64,000 nucleotides of DNA from Alphaproteobacteria bacterium (GTDB taxonomy: Bacteria; Pseudomonadota; Alphaproteobacteria; CALKHQ01). Under the pieces are notes generated by a model. The model was not told the origin of the DNA and ran no database searches. It saw only the letters and a list, made by a program, of their open reading frames with translations. The position numbers and the translations under genes are program-made. The stretch is taken from contig JAWKYB010000003.1 in NCBI GenBank assembly GCA_041396705.1, positions 124,001 to 188,000 of the forward strand. Reading direction: 5' to 3'. Positions 1 through 8,311 of this stretch are shown piece by piece. Numbering within the stretch: the stretch's first letter is position 1; each line of letters opens with the position of its first letter.

Positions 1-1175
1 GCGCCGTCGGTCAGCAGGAACACCTGTCCGGCATAGGGCGCCGGCGGCATGTCGATGCCGGCCTCGGGCGTCGGGCCGCCCAGCGCGGCGACCGGCTCGC
101 CGGCGGCCAGCGCGGCGTCGATCGCGGCGACCAGAATCTCGAAATAGGCGCGCGCTCCCGGGTCGTCATCCGTGCCGGCGCCGGCGAAGTAGGCGCGGTT
201 GCCCGGCGAGGCGCGAACAAGGTCGGGCGCGCGTCCGCCCGATTCGATGCGTTGCCATGTGCGCACGTAGTCCTCGCCGAACAGGGCCATCGCGAACCCG
301 TCGGCGAAGAAGCTGCTGCCGCCGCCGTTGCCGCGCAGATCGAACACCACATAGGGCGCATCGCGGCCGTCCCGCAGCATCGCCTGCACCGCCGCGGCAT
401 CCTCCGCGGCGATCTGGCCGGCGACGAAGGTCGGCAGCGCGATCCACAGCCCGCCGTCGCCGAGCCGGGTGGCGCCGAAGGGCGGCGGCGTGCCGAACGT
501 CGCGTCGGCATAGGCCTGGCCGATTTCGCGGAACGAGGTCTCGCGCCAACGCAGCGCCGCCGTGACAGTGCGGCCGGCGTCGTCGAACGAGCAGCGCTCG
601 GGCCGGACGAAACCGGGCTGGCCCTGGTCGACGAACAGCAGCGGCGCGAAGCGCATCGGGTCGGCCGGCTGCTCCGCGCGGCCCTGGAAGCGAAAGATGT
701 TGGCTGCCGCCAGCGCATCCGCCGTCCTGCCGTCGCAGGAAACCACGGCCATGCCGTCGCGCACCTCGCCCGCATCTGCGGCGGCCCTGACCCGATAGGC
801 GCCGTTGCGCCAGGCGGTGATGAAGCCGGGATACAGGGTCGGCGGGCGCGGCACGCTGGCCCATTCCGGGTTATCGCGTGCGCCCCAGATCTCCAGATGG
901 TTGTCGGGCAGGGCGTTGGCATAGGCCATCAGCAGGTAGATGTAGGCGGTGACGCTGTCGGCCGACCGTGCCGCCGCGAGACCTTCGGCCAGCGCCGAAT
1001 CGAGCCGCGCGGCAAAAGCCGGGTCGATCGCCGGGCCGGGATGGTCGGCCGCCAGGGTGTCGTGCATGAACTGCAGGTCGACGGCCGTCCGCTCCGGCCA
1101 GGGATTGTCCTCGGCGGCGGCGACGGCGCAGCCGGCAAACAGGGCGACGAGGGCGCCCGCGAGACGTCGGGGCAT
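1..1175 (-). CDS. S41 family peptidase, C-terminus beyond left edge
   Basis: Partial gene, open from an ATG at 1175 to the left border. The product begins with a hydrophobic signal-like stretch (RRLAGALVALFAGCAVAAA), so it is probably exported or, with Cys15, possibly a lipoprotein. Around residues 260-270 it carries FDLRGNGGG, the conserved Asp-Arg-x-Asn-Gly-Gly turn of C-terminal-processing (S41) peptidases, followed by SSFFADGFAMALFG. The region that should carry the nucleophilic Ser begins at VFLLTDGA and is cut off. No PDZ domain is evident, which resembles the short secreted S41 group rather than CtpA. The substrate is unknown. The next gene upstream, also minus strand, encodes a small secreted protein 12 bases away. 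Confidence 0.8.
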   Translation of the reverse strand, partial: MPRRLAGALVALFAGCAVAAAEDNPWPERTAVDLQFMHDTLAADHPGPAIDPAFAARLDSALAEGLAAARSADSVTAYIYLLMAYANALPDNHLEIWGARDNPEWASVPRPPTLYPGFITAWRNGAYRVRAAADAGEVRDGMAVVSCDGRTADALAAANIFRFQGRAEQPADPMRFAPLLFVDQGQPGFVRPERCSFDDAGRTVTAALRWRETSFREIGQAYADATFGTPPPFGATRLGDGGLWIALPTFVAGQIAAEDAAAVQAMLRDGRDAPYVVFDLRGNGGGSSFFADGFAMALFGEDYVRTWQRIESGGRAPDLVRASPGNRAYFAGAGTDDDPGARAYFEILVAAIDAALAAGEPVAALGGPTPEAGIDMPPAPYAGQVFLLTDG

Positions 1176-1187
1176 GGTCCAGCGCTC

Positions 1188-1625
1188 CTACTGCGCGCGG
1201 TTGAGCACCAGGGTGCACAACGCCGCCATCTGCGGCGACGGGCACGCGGCATTGACCAGGACCAGCTGGCCGCCGCGCCGTTCGAAATACCACAATTCCC
1301 CGGGCGGCGTGGGGCCTTCGCCGGCCGTCGACCAGTGCTGGCGCACCTCCAGCCGCAGCAGGTTTCCCTGCGTGAACCACGGGCCGGCGATGTAGTCGTA
1401 GCCGGCTCCGATCTGCAGGCTCTTCTGATATGTGCCGTCGTCGAAGAAGCCGTATTGGACGGCGAACGGAACGCCGGTCATCTGGTCGACGCTCTGCGCG
1501 GTCCAGGCGCCGACCACGTCGTTGGCGCCCTGTGCGGCGCCCTGTGCGGCGCTCTGCGTGGCGGCCGGTCCGGCGCCGGCGCACAGCACGGCAAGAATGA
1601 ACGGAATGGCTCGTGTCGCTTGCAT
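1188..1625 (-). CDS. Small secreted protein of unknown function
   Basis: 145 residues. It starts with a clear Sec signal peptide (MQATRAIPFILAVLCAGAG, then PAATQSAAQG). The mature part is rich in aromatic residues and alternating polar and hydrophobic strands (VVGAWTAQSV, VQYGFFDDGTY, LLRLEVRQHW, GELWYFERRGGQLVLV), as in a small beta-barrel such as the lipocalin-like secreted proteins. Two Cys near the C-terminus (residues ~127 and ~136) could form a disulfide. No family is recognised with certainty. It lies just upstream of the S41 peptidase on the same strand and may be co-transcribed with it. Confidence 0.7.
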   Translation of the reverse strand: MQATRAIPFILAVLCAGAGPAATQSAAQGAAQGANDVVGAWTAQSVDQMTGVPFAVQYGFFDDGTYQKSLQIGAGYDYIAGPWFTQGNLLRLEVRQHWSTAGEGPTPPGELWYFERRGGQLVLVNAACPSPQMAALCTLVLNRAQ

Positions 1626-1727
1626 CTCGGCACCCCCCTGCCTGACGGGATCGTCACGATCCCCTTGTCAGGACATCGGGTGGCGGCAATGGCGATGCGA
1701 TGCGGCAGGCTGTCTCGCGCCAGGTCG

Positions 1728-1761
1728 GGCAGGGCGGGGCCGGTCGGGCCCCGGCCCTGCC
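1728..1761 (-). terminator. GC-rich stem-loop after ornithine decarboxylase
   Basis: The arms GGCAGGGCGGGGCC and GGCCCCGGCCCTGCC pair almost perfectly, with one bulged base and a short loop. The hairpin starts 8 bases after the ornithine decarboxylase stop codon. There is no U-run, so it may end transcription inefficiently or protect the 3' end of the mRNA. Confidence 0.4.
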
Positions 1762-1768
1762 GAGCGGG

Positions 1769-2902
1769 TCAGATCACGTAGGTGCGCAACGGCGGGAAGC
1801 CGTTGAAGGCCACCGACGAGTAGGTGGTGGTATAGGCCCCGGTCGCCTCGATCAGCAGCTCGTCGCCGATCTCGAGCCCGATCGGCAGCGGGTACGGGTT
1901 CTTCTCGTACAGCACGTCGACCGAATCGCAGGTCGGCCCGGCGATCACGCACGGCGCCGTCTCCTCGCCGTCGTGCGGCGTGCGGATCGGATAGCGGATC
2001 GCCTCGTCCATGGTCTCGGCCAGGCCGCCGAACTTGCCGATGTCGAGATAGACCCAGCGGGTCGGATCGTCGGCCGACTTGCGCGAGATCAGCACGACTT
2101 CGGTCTTGATCGTGCCCGCGTTGCCGACCATGCCGCGGCCGGGCTCGATGATCGTCTCCGGCAGCCGGTTGCCGAAGTGGCGACGGATCGAATCCGTGAT
2201 CGCCTCGGCATAGTTGGTCACCCCGGGGACGTCCTTCAGATAGCGGGTCGGGAAGCCGCCGCCGAGATTGACCATCTTCAGCGCGATGCCGCGCTCGAAC
2301 AGGGTGCGGAAGATGTCGGCAGACTGCGCCAGGGCGCGGTCCCAGGCCGCCGGGTTGTGCTGCTGCGAGCCGACATGGAACGAGATGCCGTAGGCGGACA
2401 GCCCCTCGCGCTGGGCAGCTTCCAGAACCGGCACCGCCATTTCCGGCGCACAGCCGAACTTGCGGCTCAGCGCCCAGTCGGCCCCCTCTCCGTCGGTCAG
2501 GATACGGCAGAACACGCGTGCGCCGGTGGCCTGGCGCGCGATCTTCTCGACCTCCTCGACGCAGTCGACCGCGAACAGGTCGACACCGAGCGCGCGGGCG
2601 CGCGCGATGTCGCGCTCCTTCTTGATGGTGTTGCCGAAGGAGATGCGGTCGGGGGTGGCGCCGGCGGCCAGCACCATCTCGATCTCGGCGACCGAGGCGG
2701 TGTCGAAGCACGAGCCGAGCTCGGCCAGCAGGCGCAACACCTCGGGTGCCGGGTTCGCCTTCACCGCATAGAAGATGCGGGTCTCGGGCATGGCGCTTGC
2801 GAAGCGCAGGTAGTTGTCGCGGACGACGTCGAGGTCGAGAACCAGGCAAGGGCCTTCGGGTCGTCGCTCAGCCAGGAAATCCAATACGCGCTGTGTCGCC
2901 AT
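1769..2902 (-). CDS. Ornithine/lysine decarboxylase, PLP fold III
   Basis: 377 residues, the usual length for alphaproteobacterial ornithine decarboxylases of the alanine-racemase-like (fold III) family. It should convert ornithine (possibly also lysine) to putrescine (or cadaverine) and feed polyamine synthesis in the cytoplasm. Visible signatures: FYAVKANPAPEVLRLLAELG with the PLP-binding Lys near residue 49; HVGSQQ; the phosphate-binding Gly-rich loop NLGGGFPTRY; EPGRGMVGNAG; and the active-site GPTCDSVDVLYE containing the catalytic Cys and Asp. The start at 2902 is chosen because homology begins at MATQRVLDF; the reading frame stays open further upstream but that part looks like structured leader, not protein. 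Ornithine specificity is inferred from family and leader. Confidence 0.92.
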   Translation of the reverse strand: MATQRVLDFLAERRPEGPCLVLDLDVVRDNYLRFASAMPETRIFYAVKANPAPEVLRLLAELGSCFDTASVAEIEMVLAAGATPDRISFGNTIKKERDIARARALGVDLFAVDCVEEVEKIARQATGARVFCRILTDGEGADWALSRKFGCAPEMAVPVLEAAQREGLSAYGISFHVGSQQHNPAAWDRALAQSADIFRTLFERGIALKMVNLGGGFPTRYLKDVPGVTNYAEAITDSIRRHFGNRLPETIIEPGRGMVGNAGTIKTEVVLISRKSADDPTRWVYLDIGKFGGLAETMDEAIRYPIRTPHDGEETAPCVIAGPTCDSVDVLYEKNPYPLPIGLEIGDELLIEATGAYTTTYSSVAFNGFPPLRTYVI

Positions 2903-3260
2903 CGGTAAGTGTCCCACTGCAAACCGGTGATGACCGGCCCCGGTCCGTACGGCGAGACGTGGTGGAGACGTCCCGGCCCGCACAGGCCGCGGCCTGTGTC
3001 GACAAGGGGAGCCGCTGCATGCGGAGCCCCGCTGGAGCGCCTTCGGTTTGGAGCGGGAGACCCGTTCCGCACGTGGGCAAGGATGGTGTGCCTCTTCAGC
3101 GACGCCGGCATATGGACAACCGGCGGAGAAAAAGCCCGCACCGTCGTTGCTTGCGAGCGCCTCGTCCGGATGGGACGCGATGCCGGCGCCTCTGGGCACG
3201 TGCGAATTAGGGCGATTGGGTAAATACGGCCGAGTGCCTTGAGAATCAATGAAGAAAGTC
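2903..3260 (-). promoter_or_regulatory. Structured 5' leader, candidate speF-type RNA
   Basis: A gene-free stretch of about 550 bases (2903-3454) separates ornithine decarboxylase from the divergent sugar transporter. The part next to the decarboxylase is GC-rich and full of hairpins: 2924-2937 (CCGGT/ACCGG), 2981-2998 (an 18-base perfect palindrome, CACAGGCC-GC-GGCCTGTG) and 3006-3030 (GGGG-CCGC/GCGG-CCCC with a symmetric internal loop). From about 3200 to 3300 it turns AT-richer, where a promoter would fit. Alphaproteobacterial ornithine decarboxylase genes are known to carry a ~400-nt conserved leader called speF; position and length match, but I could not run a covariance search. Confidence 0.45.
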
Positions 3261-3454
3261 ACATCGCCCGAAAAATTCACACGGCGGACACCGCATGGTC
3301 CAGATTCGCGGCGGTGCGGCGCCTTTGACGGTGCATTCCACCTTTGCGGGTGGCTATAGTTCGGCGCCCGGCCGCTCGGCCGGGTCGGGCGGAACGAAAA
3401 GGCCGGGCTTCGCGGCCAGGCATAGCCCATGAGAAACGGGAGGAGACATCAACC

Positions 3455-4516
3455 ATGCAGGCAACCCTGACCACGATCCGGCGTGGCCGCCGGCGGCTGA
3501 CCCTGGCGGCCTTCGCGGCGACGCTGCTCGCCGGGACGGCGGCCCAGGCCAGCGACACCCGCGTCGCGCTGGTGCCGGGCGGACCGCACCCCTATTTCGC
3601 AGCCTGGGAGCAGGCGGGCCAGGATGCGGCGCGCGACTTCGGGCTCGAGGCGGCCGACTTCAAGGTGCCGGCGGCCTGGGAGCTGAGCCTGCAGAACGAG
3701 ATGATCGAGAGCCTGGTCGCCCAGGGCTACAACGCCATCCTGGTGTTCCCGGGCGATGCGGTCGGCACCAACAGCACGCTCAGCGAGCTAGCCGACTTCG
3801 ACATCCCCTCGGCCGCGCTGGCCGGCTGCGTCGTCGACCCCACCGACGCGCTGTTCTGCCTGGGCACCGACACCGGCCATTCGGCCTATCTCGGCACCCA
3901 GGAGCTGATCCGCACGCTGGGCAACAGCGGCAAGATCGCCCATTTCACCGGCTTCCTGGTCGACCCGAACACGCAGCTGCGCATCGACGCCGTGCAGCAG
4001 GCGGTGGACGAGGCCAACGCCGCCGGCGGCGACTTCGAGGTCATCCAGGTGATCGCCGACATCGATGCGCCGGAGCCGGCCGACGAGAAGATCAACGCCT
4101 TCCTGGCTGCCAGCGGCGACCAGGTCGACGGGATCGTCACCACGGCGTGGATCCCCGCCGTCGTCGCCTCGACCGCGCTGCGCAACATCGGCGACAAGCG
4201 CATCGTCATGGTCGGCATCGACCACGACCAGGTCGTGCTCGACGCCATCGCCGACGGCTATGTCCACGGGACCATGCTGCAGAACCCGTACGGCCAGGCC
4301 TATATCGGCTCGTTCGCGATGGACCGGGTCCGCGCCGGCTGTACCTTCAAGGACGATGCCCCCTGGGCCTCGACCTCGCAGACCAACCGGTTCATCGATT
4401 CCGGCACGGCCTTCGTCGGCGCCGACCAGATCGCCAACTACCAGGACGCGATGGTGGCGGTGACCAAGGAGCTGATGGGCAGCTTCGAGGCCAGCTACCT
4501 GGATTGCCCGCAATAG
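3455..4516 (+). CDS. Sugar ABC transporter substrate-binding protein, ribose type
   Basis: 353 residues. The N-terminus has an Arg-rich start, then a hydrophobic core (LTLAAFAATLLAGTAAQA), a typical Sec signal peptide, so it acts in the periplasm. The mature protein begins VALVPGGPHPYFAAWEQAG, the first strand and loop of the periplasmic-binding-protein-like I (RbsB) fold, and later shows GVGIDH-type hinge sequence (VMVGIDHDQVVLDAIADGY) and QNPYGQAYIGSFAM, as in sugar-binding members. ATG at 3455 is preceded by GGGAGGAGAC. Two permeases and a double ATPase follow, so it delivers the ligand of this importer. The sugar cannot be told from sequence; the downstream dehydrogenase suggests a polyol or sugar. 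Confidence 0.9.
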   Translation: MQATLTTIRRGRRRLTLAAFAATLLAGTAAQASDTRVALVPGGPHPYFAAWEQAGQDAARDFGLEAADFKVPAAWELSLQNEMIESLVAQGYNAILVFPGDAVGTNSTLSELADFDIPSAALAGCVVDPTDALFCLGTDTGHSAYLGTQELIRTLGNSGKIAHFTGFLVDPNTQLRIDAVQQAVDEANAAGGDFEVIQVIADIDAPEPADEKINAFLAASGDQVDGIVTTAWIPAVVASTALRNIGDKRIVMVGIDHDQVVLDAIADGYVHGTMLQNPYGQAYIGSFAMDRVRAGCTFKDDAPWASTSQTNRFIDSGTAFVGADQIANYQDAMVAVTKELMGSFEASYLDCPQ

Positions 4517-4532
4517 GGCAGACCGCACGGCG

Positions 4533-4563
4533 GGACACGGGCCGCGGGCGTCGGCCCGCGTCC
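4533..4563 (+). other. Stem-loop between binding protein and permease genes
   Basis: Arms GGACACGGGCCG and CGGCCCGCGTCC pair with a single A-C mismatch around a 7-base loop, 16 bases after the binding-protein stop codon. A second, weaker hairpin (GTGGTC/GACCAC) follows near 4587-4614. Such structures between binding-protein and permease genes commonly stabilise the upstream mRNA and lower downstream expression. There is no U-run. Confidence 0.5.
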
Positions 4564-4730
4564 TGCCGGCAACCGCCTCCCAGCGTCGTGGTCGGGCTCG
4601 CCCCGACCGACCACGCCTTCACGCCTGCACTGACGGCGCGGCGTGGCTGCCCGGGAGGGGCCCGGGCATGACGCTGCAGGGGTGATACGCGTGGGGAGCC
4701 CGGGCACACCCGGTTTCCCGATCCGGTGCA

Positions 4731-5762
4731 ATGAACCAAGAGACACGGCTCGTGGCCACAACGGCAGGACAGGGCAGCTCGCGCGCGCTCCACGGCCTGA
4801 TCGGGTCGAACCTGATCGGGCTGGTGCTGGTGACCGCGCTGTTCGTGCTGCTGTTCAGCACGGCCACGGACGGCTTCCTGTCGAAATTCCACCTCTACAG
4901 CATGGGCCGCATCATGGCGGTCGACATCGTCATCGGCTTCTCGATGATGGTGGTGCTGGTGACCGGCGGGCTGAACCTGGCCGTCGGCGCGATCGGGGTC
5001 GGCGCCGCGATGTTCGCCGGCTTCCTGATGGAGGTGGTGGGACTACCGATCCTGCCGGCGCTGGCGCTGACGCTGGCCTTCGGCGCCCTGCTGGGCGCGG
5101 TCAACGGGCTGGCGATGGTGCTGACCGGCGTGCACAGCTTCGTCATCACCCTGGCCACCATGAGCATCTATTTCGGCGCGATGACCGTGCTGACCAAGGC
5201 GGAGCCGTTCAACCAGCTGCCGCAGGACTTCACCGACTTCGCCAAGATCAAGATGTTCGGCTTCGTCTCGCCGCTGCTGCTGGTCATGCTGGCGGCCGGC
5301 CTGCTGCTCGGCTGGCTGTTCAAGTTCACCGCTTTGGGCCGCGAGATGCTGGCCGCCGGCGCCAACGAACGCGCGGCCACCCTGTCGGGCGTGCGCGCCG
5401 GCCGCATGTTCGTCTATTGCCACACGCTGTCCGGCGCCCTGGCGGCGCTGGCCGGCCTGATGGTCTCCGCCCGCAACGGCGCCGCGCTGCCGTCGATGGC
5501 CGGGCAGATCGGCGCCGACTGGCTGCTGCCGGCCTTCCTGGCACCGGTGATCGGCGGCACACTGCTGACCGGCGGCTTCGTCTCGGTGACCGGCACGGCG
5601 CTGGGCGCGATCCTGGTCACCGTGCTCAGCAGCGGGCTGCTGCTGCTGCAAGTGGGCGAGTTCTGGGTGCAGGCATTCCTCGGCCTGATCCTGCTGGTGG
5701 CGGTCGTGCTCGACCGGGTGCGCAACCTGGTCGCCGAGCGGCGGCGGGTGGCGGCGCGATGA
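4731..5762 (+). CDS. Sugar ABC transporter permease 1, RbsC family
   Basis: 343 residues of mostly hydrophobic sequence with 8-10 membrane spans, as in the ribose/xylose/AraH permease family (BPD_transp_2). Family features include VLVTGGLNLAVGAIG near the third span, NGLAMVLTGVHSFVITLATM, and the cytoplasmic ATPase-coupling loop ANERAATLSGVRAGR. Its stop overlaps the start of the second permease (ATGA), so the two are translationally coupled. It lies 214 bases after the binding protein, with hairpins in between. The two permeases are paralogues of about equal length and probably form a heterodimer in the inner membrane. Confidence 0.9.
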   Translation: MNQETRLVATTAGQGSSRALHGLIGSNLIGLVLVTALFVLLFSTATDGFLSKFHLYSMGRIMAVDIVIGFSMMVVLVTGGLNLAVGAIGVGAAMFAGFLMEVVGLPILPALALTLAFGALLGAVNGLAMVLTGVHSFVITLATMSIYFGAMTVLTKAEPFNQLPQDFTDFAKIKMFGFVSPLLLVMLAAGLLLGWLFKFTALGREMLAAGANERAATLSGVRAGRMFVYCHTLSGALAALAGLMVSARNGAALPSMAGQIGADWLLPAFLAPVIGGTLLTGGFVSVTGTALGAILVTVLSSGLLLLQVGEFWVQAFLGLILLVAVVLDRVRNLVAERRRVAAR

Positions 5763-6730
5763 GCGGCCTGCGCCGGCTGTGGGCCCAGGACTGGACCGGC
5801 CTCGCGCTGGTCGTGGCGGCGGCCATCGTCGCGCTGGCGCTGGTGCGGCCGGCCTTCCTCAGCGCCCTCAACATCTATGTGGTGCTGATCGGCTTCTCGC
5901 TGTCGCTGCTGGTCTCGCTGTCGCAGATGGTGATCATCGCCATCGGCCAGATGAACCTTTCGGTCGGCGCCATCGGCGGGTTGGTGGCGATCGCCTTCGC
6001 CGGGATGATGGAGGTGTGGGGGCTGCCCTGGCCGCTGGCCTTCGTCGCCGGGCTGGCGATCGGAGTGGTGTGCGGCTTCGTCAACGGCTTCGTGACCGTG
6101 CTGACCGGGATCTCCGCTTTCGTCATCACGCTGGCGACGCTGTCGATCTACAAGGGCATCAACCTCGGCATCACCAAGGCGCAGCCGTTCTACGGCGTGC
6201 CGCAGGTGGTGAAGGACCTGGGCAACGAGTCGTTTCTCGGCGGCGCGGTCCCCTATCTGCTGGTGCCGCCGGTGCTGATCGCGCTGGCGATGGGGCTGCT
6301 GATGCGCCGCACCGTGTTCGGCCGGCAGATGCTGGCGGTCGGCGGCAACGCCCATGCCGCAGAGCTGTCCGGCATCGACCTGCGCCGCACCGTCGTCGGC
6401 GCCCACGTGCTCTCGGGCGTGCTGGCGGCGCTGGCCGGCATGCTGGCGGTGGCGCGCATCCAGATCGGCCAGCCGACCATAGGCGACGGCTGGCTGATCG
6501 TCTCCTTCGCCGCGCCGGTGCTGGGCGGCGCCGTGCTGACCGGCGGCCACGTCTCGGTCGCCGGCACCTGCCTGGGCGTGCTGCTGGTCACCCTGATCAC
6601 CAATGCGCTGGTGCTGCTCGAGGTCGATCCGTTCCTGGTCCAGCTGCTGTTGGGCCTGATGATCCTCGGCGCGGTCTGGCTCAACCGTTATCGCGACGTG
6701 CGCGCCCGCCGCGCACCGGCCGTGCCATGA
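5759..6730 (+). CDS. Sugar ABC transporter permease 2, RbsC family
   Basis: 323 residues, a paralogue of the preceding permease: SLSQMVIIAIGQMNLSVGAIG, NGFVTVLTGISAFVITLATL and the coupling loop GNAHAAELSGIDLRRT correspond segment by segment. The start ATG at 5759 overlaps the upstream stop, and its own stop overlaps the ATPase start by four bases (ATGA), so all three are co-translated. Use of two different permeases rather than one homodimer is seen in several carbohydrate importers of this family. Confidence 0.9.
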   Translation: MSGLRRLWAQDWTGLALVVAAAIVALALVRPAFLSALNIYVVLIGFSLSLLVSLSQMVIIAIGQMNLSVGAIGGLVAIAFAGMMEVWGLPWPLAFVAGLAIGVVCGFVNGFVTVLTGISAFVITLATLSIYKGINLGITKAQPFYGVPQVVKDLGNESFLGGAVPYLLVPPVLIALAMGLLMRRTVFGRQMLAVGGNAHAAELSGIDLRRTVVGAHVLSGVLAALAGMLAVARIQIGQPTIGDGWLIVSFAAPVLGGAVLTGGHVSVAGTCLGVLLVTLITNALVLLEVDPFLVQLLLGLMILGAVWLNRYRDVRARRAPAVP

Positions 6731-8259
6731 GCGACGGCGGCCCGCTGCTGGCGGTGCGCGGGGTCAGCAAGGCCTTTCCCGGCGTGCAGGCCCTCGACGC
6801 AGTCGACCTGACGCTGGAGCGGGGGCAGATTCACGCCCTTCTCGGCGAGAACGGTGCCGGCAAGTCGACGCTGATCAAGGTGCTGACCGGCGTGCACGCG
6901 CCGGACGCCGGCGCGGTGCTGCTGCGCGGCCAGGCCCAGCATTTCCACAGCCCGCACGACGCCATCGCAGCGGGAATCGGCGTGGTTCACCAGGAGCGCA
7001 ACCTGATCCCGCGGTTCAGCGCCGGCGAGAACATCATGCTGGAGCAGCTGCCGACGGCGCGCGGGCTGGTCGACTTCGACGCGGTCCACCGCGAGGCGCG
7101 CAAGTGGCTGGACGCACTGAACCTGCACATCGACCCGCGCACCCCGGTCAACCGGCTGAGCGCGGCGCAGATGCAGCTGGTCGAGATCGCCAAGGCGCTG
7201 TCGATGCGCACCCAGGTGCTGCTGATGGACGAACCGACGGCCTCGATCACCCCGCACGAGACCGAGGTGCTGTTCCGCCTGCTGCGCGGGCTGCGCGACG
7301 ACGGCGTCACCATCGTCTTCGTCAGCCACAAGCTGGAGGAGGTGTTCGAGATCTGCGACCACGTCACCGTGCTGCGTGACGGCCGCAACGCCTGCGAATC
7401 GCGGCCGCTGGCGGGCATGACCCGGACCGACGTGGTCCGCCTGATGATCGGCCGCGACGAACAGATCGCCCGACTGGCCGCCCGCCGCCGGGCCGAGGGA
7501 CCGCCGGCGCTGGCCCTCGAAGGCGTCGCCACCGCCGCCGGCCATCGCGACATCGCGCTCAGTGTCGGCCGCGGCGAGATCGTCGGTCTGTACGGCCTGG
7601 TCGGCGCCGGCCGCAGCGAGCTGGCCAAGGCGATCGTCGGCGCCGACCGGATCACCGCCGGTACGCTGCGCATCGACGGCCGGCCGGCGACGATCCCCGA
7701 CGTCTCGACCGCCGTTCATCGCCACCGCATCGGCTATGTCAGCGAGGACCGCAAGGGCGAGGGGCTGATCCTGGCGCACAGCGTGGTGCGCAACGTCGCG
7801 ATGACCGTCTGGCGGCGGCTGGCCGGTGCCCATGCCTGGCTGGCCGGCACCACAGAACAGCGGGCAGCGGCGCCGCTGGTCGAGCGGCTGGCCATCCGCA
7901 CGCCGAGCCTCGGCCAGCGCGTCGGCAACCTGTCGGGCGGCAACCAGCAGAAGGTCAGCGTCGCCAAATGGCTGGCGGCGGACGTTTCGATCCTGATCAT
8001 CGACGAGCCGACGGTCGGAATCGACGTAAAGACAAAGGCCTACCTGCATGAATTGATTGGAGAACTCGCCGGTAACGGCACCGCGATCCTGCTGATCTCC
8101 AGCGACATGCCGGAAATGATTGCGCTGGCCGACCGCATCCTGGTGATGAACGAGTTCAGGCTGGTGGGTGAAATCGCCAACAGCCGCGACTATGATGCGG
8201 TCAGCCGCCGCATCATGGCGTGCATTCACGAAACCGAGGAGCTGGCGGAACCGGCCTGA
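6727..8259 (+). CDS. Sugar ABC transporter ATP-binding protein, RbsA type (two cassettes)
   Basis: 510 residues with two ABC cassettes. Cassette 1: Walker A GENGAGKST (~residues 39-47), signature LSAAQMQLVEIAKAL, Walker B VLLMDEPTAS and H-switch VSHKLEEVF. Cassette 2: a degenerate Walker A, GLVGAGRSE, as is normal for RbsA proteins, then VSEDRKGEGL, signature LSGGNQQKVSVAKWL and Walker B ILIIDEPTVGID. It energises import through the two permeases encoded just upstream, with which it overlaps by four bases. The substrate is not deducible. Confidence 0.92.
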   Translation: MSDGGPLLAVRGVSKAFPGVQALDAVDLTLERGQIHALLGENGAGKSTLIKVLTGVHAPDAGAVLLRGQAQHFHSPHDAIAAGIGVVHQERNLIPRFSAGENIMLEQLPTARGLVDFDAVHREARKWLDALNLHIDPRTPVNRLSAAQMQLVEIAKALSMRTQVLLMDEPTASITPHETEVLFRLLRGLRDDGVTIVFVSHKLEEVFEICDHVTVLRDGRNACESRPLAGMTRTDVVRLMIGRDEQIARLAARRRAEGPPALALEGVATAAGHRDIALSVGRGEIVGLYGLVGAGRSELAKAIVGADRITAGTLRIDGRPATIPDVSTAVHRHRIGYVSEDRKGEGLILAHSVVRNVAMTVWRRLAGAHAWLAGTTEQRAAAPLVERLAIRTPSLGQRVGNLSGGNQQKVSVAKWLAADVSILIIDEPTVGIDVKTKAYLHELIGELAGNGTAILLISSDMPEMIALADRILVMNEFRLVGEIANSRDYDAVSRRIMACIHETEELAEPA

Positions 8260-8311
8260 ATCCGGGCCATGCCCCTCGCGCAGAATCAGATTCGGAGCAG
8301 GAGGAAGTCCA

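Noticed and set aside
252..1781. Long plus-strand open frame opposite the S41 peptidase and small secreted protein
   Set aside because: Antisense shadow in GC-rich DNA: Arg/Gly/Ala-rich, no domain, while the minus strand carries a signal peptide and peptidase motifs.
1700..2908. Plus-strand open frame opposite ornithine decarboxylase
   Set aside because: Mirror of a clear decarboxylase; its translation has no motif and low-complexity composition.
2903..3430. N-terminal extension of ornithine decarboxylase
   Set aside because: The frame is open, but the sequence is a series of RNA-like hairpins, and family homology begins at the ATG at 2902.
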